A stretch of DNA of 64,000 bases from Clostridiales bacterium FE2011 (GTDB lineage: Bacteria; Bacillota; Clostridia; Christensenellales; Aristaeellaceae). Of this stretch, positions 41,682 through 49,926 are shown one piece after another. The stretch spans positions 1,984,001-2,048,000 of the forward strand of contig CP069418.1 in the NCBI GenBank assembly GCA_017569305.1. The letters are read 5' to 3'. Each line of letters begins with the position of its first letter. The stretch's first letter is position 1. Below the pieces are notes generated by a model. It was not told the DNA's origin. It searched no databases and saw only the letters and a list, made by a program, of their open reading frames with translations. The position numbers and the translations under genes were made by a program.

Positions 41682-43491
41682 GAATCGGATCGCCATTACC
41701 CGCCGGGGATACCGGATGCTGGGGAAATACTGTCCCGGGCTGATCCGGGGCAAGGTAATTATCGCGGTACTGGAAGCCCTGGCGCCGCTGGTGACCGTCT
41801 GGTTCTCGGCCAGGATTATCAATGAAATCGAGGGAAACCGGGATACCGGTACCCTGATCCTGCTGGTGCTGCTGGCGGTGGGCATCAACTTTGCCTTCTC
41901 CCTGATCCGGAATGCCATGAGCCGGGTCGTCAGCGAGAAGGAATCCAAAATGTGGAACTCCTTTACAAAGATCTTTTCCGATAAGCAGATGAACATGCGC
42001 TACGCGGACCTGGAGGACCAGGAGATCCAGAAGCAGCGGCAGAAAGTGCAGGAAAACCTGTTCATGTTCGGCAACGGGCTGGGCCAGCTGGTCTGGGATA
42101 CCCCGTCCCTGGTGAAGGTGATTGTTGGCATTGCGGCTTCCGTGGCGCTGACCGCCTCCCTCTTTACTGCCGGAACAGGGAATACCCTGCTGGATTCCCG
42201 GCTCTGGATTATCGCCGCCGCGGGGCTCATGATCCTGTCCGGCCTGGTCAATTCACGCCTCCGGAAGAAGGAGGATGAATTCTTTAAACGCTGGACCGAT
42301 GGCACCGTCTGGTTCAACCGGGCATTCATGTTCTACGGCCACGCCCTGTACGCGGAAACCGCCCGGGCAAAGGACGTCCGGCTGTACCGCCAGGACCGGA
42401 TTGCGGACCGGGAAATGCGGAAGATGAATGAGATGAACCTGAACAACAGGGAAACCGGAAGAATGAGCGCCTGCGAAGGCGGAATGGAACTGATCCGGGG
42501 GATCTGCAACGCGCTGTGCTATCTGTATGTCGCTGCCAAGGCCGGCCTGGGAGCCTTCGCGGTTGGCAGCGTGGTGCTGTATGTGGGTGCCCTGATGCAG
42601 CTGGTGAAGAGTTTCAGCGACCTGTTCTTCATTCTTTCCGAAAACCGGGTTTATACCGGACACCTGGAGAAGCTGTTTGAGTACCTGGATCTTCCGGACG
42701 CCAAACAGCAGGGAAGCCTGCCGGTCAGCGGAACGGAGCATACCATTGAGTTCCGGAATGTTTCCTTCCGGTATCCCGGCAGTGAGACGGACGTGCTGCA
42801 AAATGTGAACTTCACCCTGCGCGCGGGCCGGAAGCAGGCCCTGGTGGGGGCAAACGGCGCGGGCAAGACCACCTTTGTGAAGCTGCTCTGCCGCCTCTAT
42901 GATCCGACGGAAGGACAGATCCTGCTGGACGGCAGGGACATCCGGGAATACGACTATGATGACTATATGAAGCTGTTTTCCTTCGTCTTCCAGGATTTTA
43001 AACTCTTCGCCTTCTCCCTGGGAGAAAACATCGCGGCCGGTGAAAACTATGACGCGGCAAAGGCGGAGGAATGTATCCGGAAAGCAGCTTTGTACGACCG
43101 GTACCGGGAAATGCCGGACGGCCTGGAGACCTGTCTCTACCGGGATCTGTCGGAAAAGGGCGTGGAAATCTCCGGCGGCGAGGCGCAGAAAATCGCGCTG
43201 GCCCGGGCACTGTACAAAGGGTCTCCGGTTATCGTGCTGGATGAGCCCACCGCCGCCCTGGATCCCATTGCCGAAGCCCAGGTCTACGCCGGCTTCAGCG
43301 GCATGGTGGAAGACCGGACGGCCGTATATATCAGCCACCGGCTTTCCTCCTGCCAGTTCTGTGATGAGATTACCGTGTTTGACAAAGGCCGGATCGTCCA
43401 GCAGGGAACCCACGCGGAATTGCTGGAGAACCCGGCGGGCAAATACCGGGAACTCTGGGACGCCCAGGCACAGTACTATATTGAACAGTAA
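41671..43491 (+). CDS. ABC transporter, permease-ATPase half-transporter (second of pair)
   Basis: About 606 residues from the ATG at 41671, overlapping the previous gene by 11 bases, with GGGGAGGTG upstream. Six helices, then Walker A GANGAGKTT (near 392), signature ISGGEAQK, Walker B VIVLDEPT and YISHRL. The sequence resembles its partner, as expected for a heterodimeric exporter. With the M50 protease it forms a three-gene unit closed by a strong terminator. Cargo unknown. Confidence 0.93.
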   Translation: MKLKNRIAITRRGYRMLGKYCPGLIRGKVIIAVLEALAPLVTVWFSARIINEIEGNRDTGTLILLVLLAVGINFAFSLIRNAMSRVVSEKESKMWNSFTKIFSDKQMNMRYADLEDQEIQKQRQKVQENLFMFGNGLGQLVWDTPSLVKVIVGIAASVALTASLFTAGTGNTLLDSRLWIIAAAGLMILSGLVNSRLRKKEDEFFKRWTDGTVWFNRAFMFYGHALYAETARAKDVRLYRQDRIADREMRKMNEMNLNNRETGRMSACEGGMELIRGICNALCYLYVAAKAGLGAFAVGSVVLYVGALMQLVKSFSDLFFILSENRVYTGHLEKLFEYLDLPDAKQQGSLPVSGTEHTIEFRNVSFRYPGSETDVLQNVNFTLRAGRKQALVGANGAGKTTFVKLLCRLYDPTEGQILLDGRDIREYDYDDYMKLFSFVFQDFKLFAFSLGENIAAGENYDAAKAEECIRKAALYDRYREMPDGLETCLYRDLSEKGVEISGGEAQKIALARALYKGSPVIVLDEPTAALDPIAEAQVYAGFSGMVEDRTAVYISHRLSSCQFCDEITVFDKGRIVQQGTHAELLENPAGKYRELWDAQAQYYIEQ

Positions 43492-43495
43492 AATC

Positions 43496-43526
43496 AAGCC
43501 CCGCATCGTTGGTTGATGCGGGGCTT
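43496..43526. terminator. Bidirectional terminator
   Basis: A perfect 12-bp stem AAGCCCCGCATC/GATGCGGGGCTT with loop GTTGGTT lies between the ABC operon and the convergent kinase gene. Confidence 0.88.
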
Positions 43527-43538
43527 TCATTATATCTG

Positions 43539-44849
43539 TTAAGCGTTCAATATCACGCTGAACGCTGTTCCTTTTCCTTCGCTGCTTTCCACGCTGATCC
43601 GGCCCTTGTGCGTTTCCACAATGTTCCGGGCGATGGCAAGCCCCAGTCCGTGGCTGCCGGTCTCCCTGCCGTGAGCGGGATCCGCCCGCCAGAAGCGGTC
43701 AAAGATCTTTTCCTGATCCTCCGGGGCAATGGGATCGCCTGTGTTAAACACCCGCAGTTCCCGCAGCTTTCCCCTGGCTTTCAGGCTTACTTCAATCCGT
43801 CCGCCTTCGTTGGAATACTTCAGGGCGTTGGAAAGCAGAATCACGGTCAGCTGCTGGATCATTTCCTCGTTTCCGGTGCATTCAATACCCTCCGGAATAT
43901 CCGTTTCCAGCGTTTTGCCGGCTTCATAGACCGTGCTTTCGAAAGGCAGTACCACGTTCAGCACCGCATGGCAGAGATCGAAGGGCTTCATCTCTGCTGT
44001 CCCTTCCTTCCGGTCCAGTCGGGCCAGGGTCAGCAGGTTGTTGACCAGGGCGTCCGTGCGCTGGATCTCAGAACGGATATATCCCAGGTTTTCATTTTCC
44101 CCGATCTCCTGTTCCAGTACCTCGGCGTTGGCAGAGATGACGGCCAGTGGCGTTTTCAGTTCATGGCTGGCGTCGGAGACAAACTGTTTCTGCCGGGTGA
44201 AGGCTTCCTCCACCGGCTGTACCATCCGCCGGATCAGCAGTGCAGCCAGCAAGGAAAGCAGGACGCAGGCTGCCGCCGCGATCAGGATGGTTGAACGGAG
44301 CACGTTGGAGGCGGACAGGTAATCCAGCCGTGCGTCCAGTACGACCAGCATAGTCTGTCCGTTCTGTTCTGTTTTCCGGTAGAATTGGGTGCCGATCCGG
44401 CCGCTTTCTTTTCCTTCCGCCAGGATGCTTTCCGCCATGACGGATACCTGCTCGTCGGAATACAGATCCGTCCGGTCCGAAGTCCAGGAGGCGACGGATC
44501 CGTCTGCGCTCAGGGAAATGGTATAGGAATTGCTCAGCCCGGCGGCATCGGCTTCGGTACCGCTGCGGAGGGCGGGCGGCTCACCCCGGAAGTCTTTTTT
44601 GCCCCGGTTCATCCGTGCGCCGCGGCCCGGGTCGTTCTCATCCGGCTTCATTGCGGGCATATCTTCCCGCCGTCCGGTGTCCGCCGGACGGGAACCGCTG
44701 TTTTCCGCCAGCATGGAGAGCGTCGCTTCCGCCTGGGCGGCGATACTGTGTTCATTGGCCAGGTGAATGGCCAGCACGATACCGGCGGAGACCAGGATCA
44801 GCACAGCGACCACCATCAGGGTCATGCGCCGGCGCAGTCGTCTGATCAT
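43539..44849 (-). CDS. Sensor histidine kinase of two-component system 2
   Basis: A 436-residue kinase: helix 1 at about 12-30, an extracytoplasmic region of about 155 residues that is rich in Arg, Gly, Asp and Pro in its first third, helix 2 at about 185-205, no clear HAMP, then HisKA with DASHELKTPLAV (His229) and HATPase (LLSNALKYS; FNTGDP in place of the usual DxGxG; GLGLAIARNIVE). It overlaps its response regulator by 4 bases. The G1 box FNTGDPI is typical of the CiaH-like group. Confidence 0.92.
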   Translation of the reverse strand: MIRRLRRRMTLMVVAVLILVSAGIVLAIHLANEHSIAAQAEATLSMLAENSGSRPADTGRREDMPAMKPDENDPGRGARMNRGKKDFRGEPPALRSGTEADAAGLSNSYTISLSADGSVASWTSDRTDLYSDEQVSVMAESILAEGKESGRIGTQFYRKTEQNGQTMLVVLDARLDYLSASNVLRSTILIAAAACVLLSLLAALLIRRMVQPVEEAFTRQKQFVSDASHELKTPLAVISANAEVLEQEIGENENLGYIRSEIQRTDALVNNLLTLARLDRKEGTAEMKPFDLCHAVLNVVLPFESTVYEAGKTLETDIPEGIECTGNEEMIQQLTVILLSNALKYSNEGGRIEVSLKARGKLRELRVFNTGDPIAPEDQEKIFDRFWRADPAHGRETGSHGLGLAIARNIVETHKGRISVESSEGKGTAFSVILNA

Positions 44850-45526
44850 GCTTCCTCCTCCAGGGTGTAACCCAGTCCCCGGGCAGCCCGTATCTTCATC
44901 CGGGAACCAATGAAGCCCATTTTTTTCCGCAGGAAGGAAATATATACTTCCAGCGTGTTGTATTCAGCGTCGCTTTCCAGGCCCCAGACCCTTTCGAAAA
45001 GGGTTTCCTTTGTCAGGATCTGTGCCGGATTCCGGAGGAGGATTTCCATGAGCTGGTATTCTTTCGCACCGAGCCGGACTTCCTGCGCGTTTTCCGTGTT
45101 ACGGAGCTTTGCGCTTTTCTGCTCCAGCTCAATATCCCCGAAACACAGGTTCATCACCGGTGTGCTGTCTCCCCGGCGGGTGATGGCCCGCAGGCAGCTG
45201 ACCAGCTCTGCGGATTCAAAGGGTTTGGGCAGATAGTAGTCCGCGCCGCTGTCCAGGCCGGTCAGCCGGTCTTCCAGCGCGGCACGGGCGGTCAGCATCA
45301 GCACGGGGGTGGCAATCTTTTCCTTCCGCATTTCGCGCAGCACGGAAAAACCGTCTATGCCCGGGAGCATGACGTCCAGGATGACGGCGTCATAGCCGCC
45401 GCCCAGAGCCCAGTCCAGGCCGTCGGTTCCGTTATAGACCGGATCAACGGTGATCCGCTCCTTCTCCAGCAGCTTGCAGACCGCCGCGGATAGCTTCCGG
45501 TCATCCTCTACCAGCAAAACGCGCAT
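44846..45526 (-). CDS. OmpR-family response regulator of two-component system 2
   Basis: A 226-residue regulator: acidic pair VEDD, Asp51 in VILDVMLPGIDGF, Lys in YYLPKPFESAELV, then a winged helix (YNTLEVYISFLRKKMGFIG). The ending (IRAARGLGYTLEEEA) is typical. A secreted protein gene is upstream, and that gene's promoter carries TTCAAG-N5-TTTAAG, a match to the CiaR-type box, so I infer that this system drives it. Confidence 0.93.
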   Translation of the reverse strand: MRVLLVEDDRKLSAAVCKLLEKERITVDPVYNGTDGLDWALGGGYDAVILDVMLPGIDGFSVLREMRKEKIATPVLMLTARAALEDRLTGLDSGADYYLPKPFESAELVSCLRAITRRGDSTPVMNLCFGDIELEQKSAKLRNTENAQEVRLGAKEYQLMEILLRNPAQILTKETLFERVWGLESDAEYNTLEVYISFLRKKMGFIGSRMKIRAARGLGYTLEEEA

Positions 45527-45582
45527 ATTTTATTTCCTCCGTGCTTCGATGATATCACAGCCATGCCTGAAACGGCAACAAG

Positions 45583-45607
45583 GGACTCCCGGATAATCCG
45601 GGAGTCC
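45583..45607 (-). terminator. Hairpin after the secreted Gln/Pro-rich protein gene
   Basis: A perfect 11-bp stem GGACTCCCGGA/TCCGGGAGTCC with loop TAA (TTA on the minus strand). The T-run after it on the minus strand is weak (CTTGTTG), so partial read-through into the two-component genes is possible. Confidence 0.65.
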
Positions 45608-45622
45608 GGTGAAAGGAATGGA

Positions 45623-46261
45623 TCAGGTTCCGGCAGCTCCTGCTTCAGGTGCTTCAGGCATGGAGAAGCGGGCGGCATACTGGTCGTATTGCTCCTGGGT
45701 AATCACGCCGCTGTCCAGCATTTCTTTCAGCAGCTGCTCTTCCGGATTGCCTTCCGGAGCGGCCTCTGCGGGGGCTTCGGCGCTTTCCGCGGGTGCGGCG
45801 GTGCCGGTCTGGGCTTGTGTGAGCTGTTCCTTCACATGGGTCAGGATCGCATCGGCAACTTCCTGGGTGATGACGCCGTCGGTCACCAGCTGGGTCAGCC
45901 ACTGCTCAAGCTTCTCGGTCCGGGCTGCAGTATTTTCGCCGCGGAATCCTTTCCGGCCGATCTTACCGGGCAGCTGTTGCTGGTTGTTCTGGTCAGGAAT
46001 CTGCTGCTGGCCATTCTGGCCGCTCTGATCAGGCATCTGCGGGGGCTGGGCATTCTGTCCGTTCTGGTTTGGCATCTGGGGCATCTGGCTGTTCCGGTTA
46101 TTCTGTCCGGGCATCTGTCCTTTTCCGCCTCGTCCGCCCCGGGCGGTCTGCATAGTTGCGGATGTGGTCTGGTCCACGGTATTGTTTTCCGCCAGCGCCG
46201 GGAGGGCGATGGCACTGATGACCAGGGCAAGGGCCATCAGCAGTGCAAGTGTCTTCTTCAT
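45623..46261 (-). CDS. Secreted low-complexity Gln/Asn/Pro/Met-rich protein
   Basis: About 212 residues from the ATG at 46261 (GGAGG 9 bases upstream). The signal peptide MKKTLALLMALALVISAIALPALA is followed by a disordered tract of repeated PNQNGQN/PDQSGQNGQ/PDQNNQ units (residues about 50-95), then two helical modules each containing the same phrase, LVTDGVITQEVADAILTHVK and MLDSGVITQEQYDQYAARF. These G-V-I-T-Q-E repeats resemble the SHOCT-like or short SpoIID-type helical repeats only loosely. The position upstream of a two-component pair suggests a target or sensor accessory. No family recognised. Confidence 0.72.
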   Translation of the reverse strand: MKKTLALLMALALVISAIALPALAENNTVDQTTSATMQTARGGRGGKGQMPGQNNRNSQMPQMPNQNGQNAQPPQMPDQSGQNGQQQIPDQNNQQQLPGKIGRKGFRGENTAARTEKLEQWLTQLVTDGVITQEVADAILTHVKEQLTQAQTGTAAPAESAEAPAEAAPEGNPEEQLLKEMLDSGVITQEQYDQYAARFSMPEAPEAGAAGT

Positions 46262-46329
46262 GATCATATACCTCCGTTCATTGATTGCTGTTTTCTTCGG
46301 GTTTTTGGCCGGGTGGTTTCTCCCGGCAC

Positions 46330-46366
46330 CTCATATTCTGCACGGGAACCTTAAAGAAACCTTGAA
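46330..46366 (-). promoter_or_regulatory. CiaR-like direct-repeat operator before the secreted protein gene
   Basis: Minus strand: TTCAAG (46366-46361) and TTTAAG (46355-46350), 11-base period, match the TTTAAG-N5-TTTAAG site known for CiaR. A weak -10 TATGAG is at 46335-46330. Confidence 0.5.
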
Positions 46367-46509
46367 GACAAAATTTTTTTTCCGTTGTCTGTTCGGAAAA
46401 TGTGATATGATGAACTGAAAATTTTTGAAAAAGTTTGTAACGGTTGATCCGGTGCTGCGACTAACAGGATGAAAGCCGCTTTCAAAACTGCGGAAGGGAG
46501 GGGTTCGCC

Positions 46510-47001
46510 ACGGCTGATCTGGAAGAGATCTATGTCCGCTACAGCGGGACGGTGACCGCCTACCTGACGCGCCTGAGCGGCAGCAGGGAGCTGGCGGAGG
46601 AACTGACGCAGGAAACCTTCTACCAGGCGGTGAAAAACATTGACCGTTTTGATGGAAGAAGCAGCGTGAATACCTGGTTGTGCAGCATCGCGAGGCATCT
46701 GTATATCGATACCCTTCGCAAACGGAAACCGGTGGATCCCCTGCCGGAGGAAGTGCCCTCGCCGGATGATTTCGCGGAAAACCTGGTGCACAAGGACCAG
46801 GCGATGATCGCCCACCGGTACCTGCACAGCCTGGAGGAGCCTTACCGCGAGGTGTTTACCCTGCGCACTTTCTGTGATCTGTCCCATCCGCAGATTGCGG
46901 AGCTGTTCAAAAAGAGCGAGGCCTGGTCCCGGGTGACCTACTACCGGGCCCGGTGCATGCTGCAGGAAGCAATGAAGGAGAATCAACATGAAAAAGAATG
47001 A
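46510..47001 (+). CDS. ECF sigma factor with an apparent ACG start codon
   Basis: Region 2 (SRELAEELTQETFYQAVKNI, WLCSIARHLYIDTLRKRKP) and region 4 (LEEPYREVFTLRTFCDLSHPQIAELF) are clear. The protein should begin (M)ADLEEIYVRYSGTVTAYL, as is usual in the family. The codon at that place is ACG (46510-46512), 6 bases after GGAGGGG, and no ATG, GTG or TTG exists in frame before the GTG at 46552. That GTG would give a 149-residue protein missing about 14 residues and has no binding site. Either ACG is used, which would keep expression low, or there is a sequence change. It is coupled to the anti-sigma gene by a 14-base overlap. Confidence 0.82.
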   Translation, partial: TADLEEIYVRYSGTVTAYLTRLSGSRELAEELTQETFYQAVKNIDRFDGRSSVNTWLCSIARHLYIDTLRKRKPVDPLPEEVPSPDDFAENLVHKDQAMIAHRYLHSLEEPYREVFTLRTFCDLSHPQIAELFKKSEAWSRVTYYRARCMLQEAMKENQHEKE

Positions 47002-47818
47002 ATGCAATGTGGTCCGTGACCTAATGCCCCTGGTGCTGGACCGGGTCGCCAGCGATGAAAGTCGGGCGCTGGTGGAAGAACATATGGATTCCTGCGGAAA
47101 ATGCAGGAAGCAGTATGAGGAAATGAAGGCGGAGATGCCCGGAGAAACCCGTGCTGAATATGAGAAAGAACAGAAAACCATTGTGGACGCGTTGAAAAAA
47201 GCCCGCCGGCAGAAACGCAGACGCAGGATTCTGCAGATTGTGCTTCCGGCAGTGATCAGCCTGGCGATCCTGATTGGCGGCGCGTCTGTGTATGGTTCTC
47301 TGTGGGTCTGGTCTTCAGTACCGGTGGATAACAGCCTGTACACGCTGGATTTCGTCTGCCTGGCGGACGGAGGGATCGACGTGACTGTGGAGGACTACGG
47401 CATCAGGGGAGTAAAATATGATTCCACCTGCTGTGAAAAACGCAGGGAAGCGGATGGAAATGTACTGTATCTCTATTTTACGGTAGCTCCCGCGGAGACA
47501 TGGGGCAGCGCCAACCGGAATCCTGTGAATTTCCGGAAATACCGTTTTGCATCAATTGAAACCCGGCAGGGAATCATCAATATACAGGATCTGGCTGAAA
47601 TTCGGCAGGGAAAACCGGGACATGACTGTGTGACGCTCTGGAAGAAGGGGGATCCGATTCCCGCTGCTTCCGCGGAGATGGAAGCGTATTATGCCTTCGA
47701 GAAGGAAAAAAGAGAACAAGAATACAGAGGCTGGAATCTGCCGGAAGACGGGACAGTAATGAAAGAATATGATCGCAGATGGGAAGAACTGTACAATGCT
47801 GTTCCGGAATGGAAATAA
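46988..47818 (+). CDS. Zinc-finger anti-sigma factor, membrane-anchored
   Basis: A 276-residue protein. The N-terminus has the anti-sigma zinc motif: Cys6, then EEHMDSCGKC with His32, Cys36 and Cys39. A basic stretch (KKARRQKRRRR) precedes one transmembrane helix (about 81-103), and the rest is extracytoplasmic. It should hold the sigma factor encoded just upstream. AAGGAG lies 7 bases before the ATG. Confidence 0.85.
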   Translation: MKKNECNVVRDLMPLVLDRVASDESRALVEEHMDSCGKCRKQYEEMKAEMPGETRAEYEKEQKTIVDALKKARRQKRRRRILQIVLPAVISLAILIGGASVYGSLWVWSSVPVDNSLYTLDFVCLADGGIDVTVEDYGIRGVKYDSTCCEKRREADGNVLYLYFTVAPAETWGSANRNPVNFRKYRFASIETRQGIINIQDLAEIRQGKPGHDCVTLWKKGDPIPAASAEMEAYYAFEKEKREQEYRGWNLPEDGTVMKEYDRRWEELYNAVPEWK

Positions 47819-47831
47819 TTGTACAGAAATC

Positions 47832-47870
47832 CAAAGCGCAGGGCGAAACCCCTGCGCTTTGTGCTATAAT
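47832..47870 (+). terminator. Terminator of the sigma/anti-sigma operon, followed by a -10 box
   Basis: Stem CAAAGCGCAGGG/CCCTGCGCTTTG (12 bp), loop CGAAAC, without a long T-run. A perfect -10 TATAAT at 47865-47870 starts the next gene, so the hairpin overlaps that promoter's -35 region. Confidence 0.65.
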
Positions 47871-47899
47871 GGGGAAAACACAATGAGGGGCGGAGAAAG

Positions 47900-48175
47900 A
47901 TGAAGAGGCTGGACAGGATTACCTATTATGAGCGGATCCTGGACCGGGCGGAAGCCGCGGCGAAACAGATGGAAGACGCCCTGGACGCCTGGGACGCTGT
48001 CCGGGATGAACTGACAGAACTGGAAAAGTACTATACCAGCCGGGAATGGAAGGCGGATTTTGACGCGGACGCCGCGGGAAAACTGCCCACAGGCCTGAAG
48101 CGGGGTGTCCTGTCCGAAGACGGGATCGACAGTGTGCTGGAGCGGTTCCGGGACCTGGAGGAACGCCTCGGCTGA
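47900..48175 (+). CDS. DUF4298-family small protein
   Basis: A 91-residue soluble helical protein (MKRLDRITYYERILDRAEAA and LEKYYTSREWKADFDADAAG). The pattern matches the DUF4298 family of short proteins with no known function. A perfect TATAAT 30 bases upstream and a strong terminator make it a single-gene unit. Confidence 0.75.
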   Translation: MKRLDRITYYERILDRAEAAAKQMEDALDAWDAVRDELTELEKYYTSREWKADFDADAAGKLPTGLKRGVLSEDGIDSVLERFRDLEERLG

Positions 48176-48190
48176 TCATGACATAAAGAA

Positions 48191-48224
48191 AAGAAGCTCA
48201 CCGCGGGGTGAGCTTCTTCTTTAT
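48191..48224. terminator. Bidirectional terminator
   Basis: A perfect 12-bp stem AAGAAGCTCACC/GGTGAGCTTCTT, loop GCGG, then CTTTAT. Between the DUF4298 gene and the convergent gene ending at 48240. Confidence 0.85.
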
Positions 48225-48239
48225 GGGGGTATTGCCGGA

Positions 48240-49283
48240 TCAGCCCCAGCCGCCCAGGGCGGAGTTGTACTCAAACTGCTCGACGGCGCCGGTTTCCACG
48301 TTGACGTAGACAATGTAATAGCCGTCTTTCTCGGTGCGCTGGGTGTCATCGCCTTCGCTGTACAGCAGGTATTCCACCTCGAAGCAGGGAGCGCCGTTGA
48401 TGGTTTCATACCATTCGTTGGGGTTCTGTTCAGGAACTTCAGTGATTCCGATGAGGGCCAGCAGTTCCATGGTCGGGCCGCGGTTGGTGTACAGCTCCAG
48501 ACGGGAAATCTGCTCTTCGTTCAGGCCGTAACTGGAGATGATGAACTCCCGGCCGATGGCAATCATCTCATCCTCGGAGAGCTTTCGGGCTTCGAGTGCG
48601 GAAGTCTTTTCACCCTCCCGCTGGTTCAGCCGGTCTATATCATCCTGGGTGAGCTCGTGATCCTCGGGGAGATCATCCGGAACGGCTTCCGGTGTTTCGG
48701 AAGGGATGTCATATTCCTGGCCGGTGTGCTTTTCGGCAATGGCCGCAGCCTTCTGTGTGTAGGATAATTTGTTATCTTTGGCGGCGTCGGTCATCATCTG
48801 CTTCAGCTGTTCAGCGCCCCAGGCGTCGGCTTCATAGCCGCCGGAAACGTCAGCGCCTTCACGGCTCCAGGTGATTTCCGCCTTGCCGTCCTTAACCAGC
48901 GCGGTGTAGGTGCCCAGCACGTAGTCCAGGCCGTAAACGCCGGTGTAGGTGACGCGGAAGCTGCCGTCCTCGAGGGGTTCTTCCTCACGGGAAAAGAAGG
49001 TCTGCATCTCTTCCGTAATGCCGAACTGTTCCTTGAGGGCAGCATCGGCCGTACGGGAAGCGGACGCCCGGGGAGAGACCAGCAGGCCGGCCGCCAGGGC
49101 AGCCACGGTGAGTAAAACCAGGACAATTGCGAATACCAAACCAACAGAGAGTTTTTTCTTCATAACAGGTGCCTCCTCCTGTGCGATGCGGCTGAGCAGC
49201 GCAGCACGGCAGGAGGGAAGCTCGTCCAGAAAGGATAGGCGCCTGTCCATTGCGGAACGGAGCGTTTCCTTATTCGTCTTCAT
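48240..49283 (-). CDS. Membrane protein partnered with an ECF sigma factor (putative anti-sigma)
   Basis: A 347-residue protein with about 42 cytoplasmic residues, one helix (LSVGLVFAIVLVLLTVAALAAGLL, about 45-68), and an extracytoplasmic part whose C-terminus looks like a PepSY-type fold (YYIVYVNVETGAVEQFEYNS). Its N-terminal region (MDRRLSFLDELPSCRAALLS, then MKKKLSVGLVFAIVLVLL) follows the same plan as the protein at 35.8-37.1 kb, so the two are distant paralogues. It overlaps the sigma gene by 14 bases. Confidence 0.7.
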   Translation of the reverse strand: MKTNKETLRSAMDRRLSFLDELPSCRAALLSRIAQEEAPVMKKKLSVGLVFAIVLVLLTVAALAAGLLVSPRASASRTADAALKEQFGITEEMQTFFSREEEPLEDGSFRVTYTGVYGLDYVLGTYTALVKDGKAEITWSREGADVSGGYEADAWGAEQLKQMMTDAAKDNKLSYTQKAAAIAEKHTGQEYDIPSETPEAVPDDLPEDHELTQDDIDRLNQREGEKTSALEARKLSEDEMIAIGREFIISSYGLNEEQISRLELYTNRGPTMELLALIGITEVPEQNPNEWYETINGAPCFEVEYLLYSEGDDTQRTEKDGYYIVYVNVETGAVEQFEYNSALGGWG

Positions 49284-49776
49284 AGTACCAGTCCTCCAGT
49301 TTGTCCTTCAGCATCGCTTTTGCTTTTTTCAATCGATAATTGACGGTTGAACGGGGGATTCTCAGCACCCGGACGATCTCATCCAGCGTCATGCCCTGAT
49401 ACCAGTGCAGGAGCGTCACTTCCTTCAGCTTGGGCGGAAGGGCGAGTACCGCACGCGTAACGGTGTCGTCCCGCGCATCGAAGGGGACAGAGCCTTCCGG
49501 CAGCAGGTCAGGGGTCACGGACCGGTCCGTATTCCGTACCCAGGCGCTTTTCAGCAGGTCCTTGCAGGTGTTGATGGCTATGCGCGTGAGCCAGGTTTTT
49601 TCCGACGAGTCCGCACGGAATCGGTCACCGCCCTTCCAGGCTTTAAAAAATGTTTCCTGTACGGCGTCTTCCGCCAGCGCGGTATCACACAGAAAAGCAA
49701 AGCAGAGCCGAAGCAGCGGTTTCTCCCAGCGGGTGACGAGGCTGTTCAGCCATTCTTTGCGCTGATCCTGATCCAA
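49270..49776 (-). CDS. ECF-type RNA polymerase sigma factor
   Basis: About 168 residues from a TTG at 49776, chosen because AAAGGAGGG lies 6 bases upstream; the frame is open a few codons further but those encode the binding site itself. Region 2 (DTALAEDAVQETFFKAWKGG, TWLTRIAINTCKDLLKSAW) and region 4 (LKEVTLLHWYQGMTLDEIVRVLRI) are clear. Similar to the sigma factor at 37.1 kb (both have a WLxRIAINTC(K/R)D core). Confidence 0.92.
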   Translation of the reverse strand: MDQDQRKEWLNSLVTRWEKPLLRLCFAFLCDTALAEDAVQETFFKAWKGGDRFRADSSEKTWLTRIAINTCKDLLKSAWVRNTDRSVTPDLLPEGSVPFDARDDTVTRAVLALPPKLKEVTLLHWYQGMTLDEIVRVLRIPRSTVNYRLKKAKAMLKDKLEDWYYEDE

Positions 49777-49926
49777 TGCGCTCCCTCCTTTCAACACTGA
49801 TTAGACGACATGTCAGGAAAAAGAGGCCAACGGGCCGGTGTTTTTGATTTTCATATTATACACCAAAGAAACCGGACAAAGCCGCCGGTTCTGGTATACT
49901 ATGTGGAGAAAGGGAGGAGAATGCGC

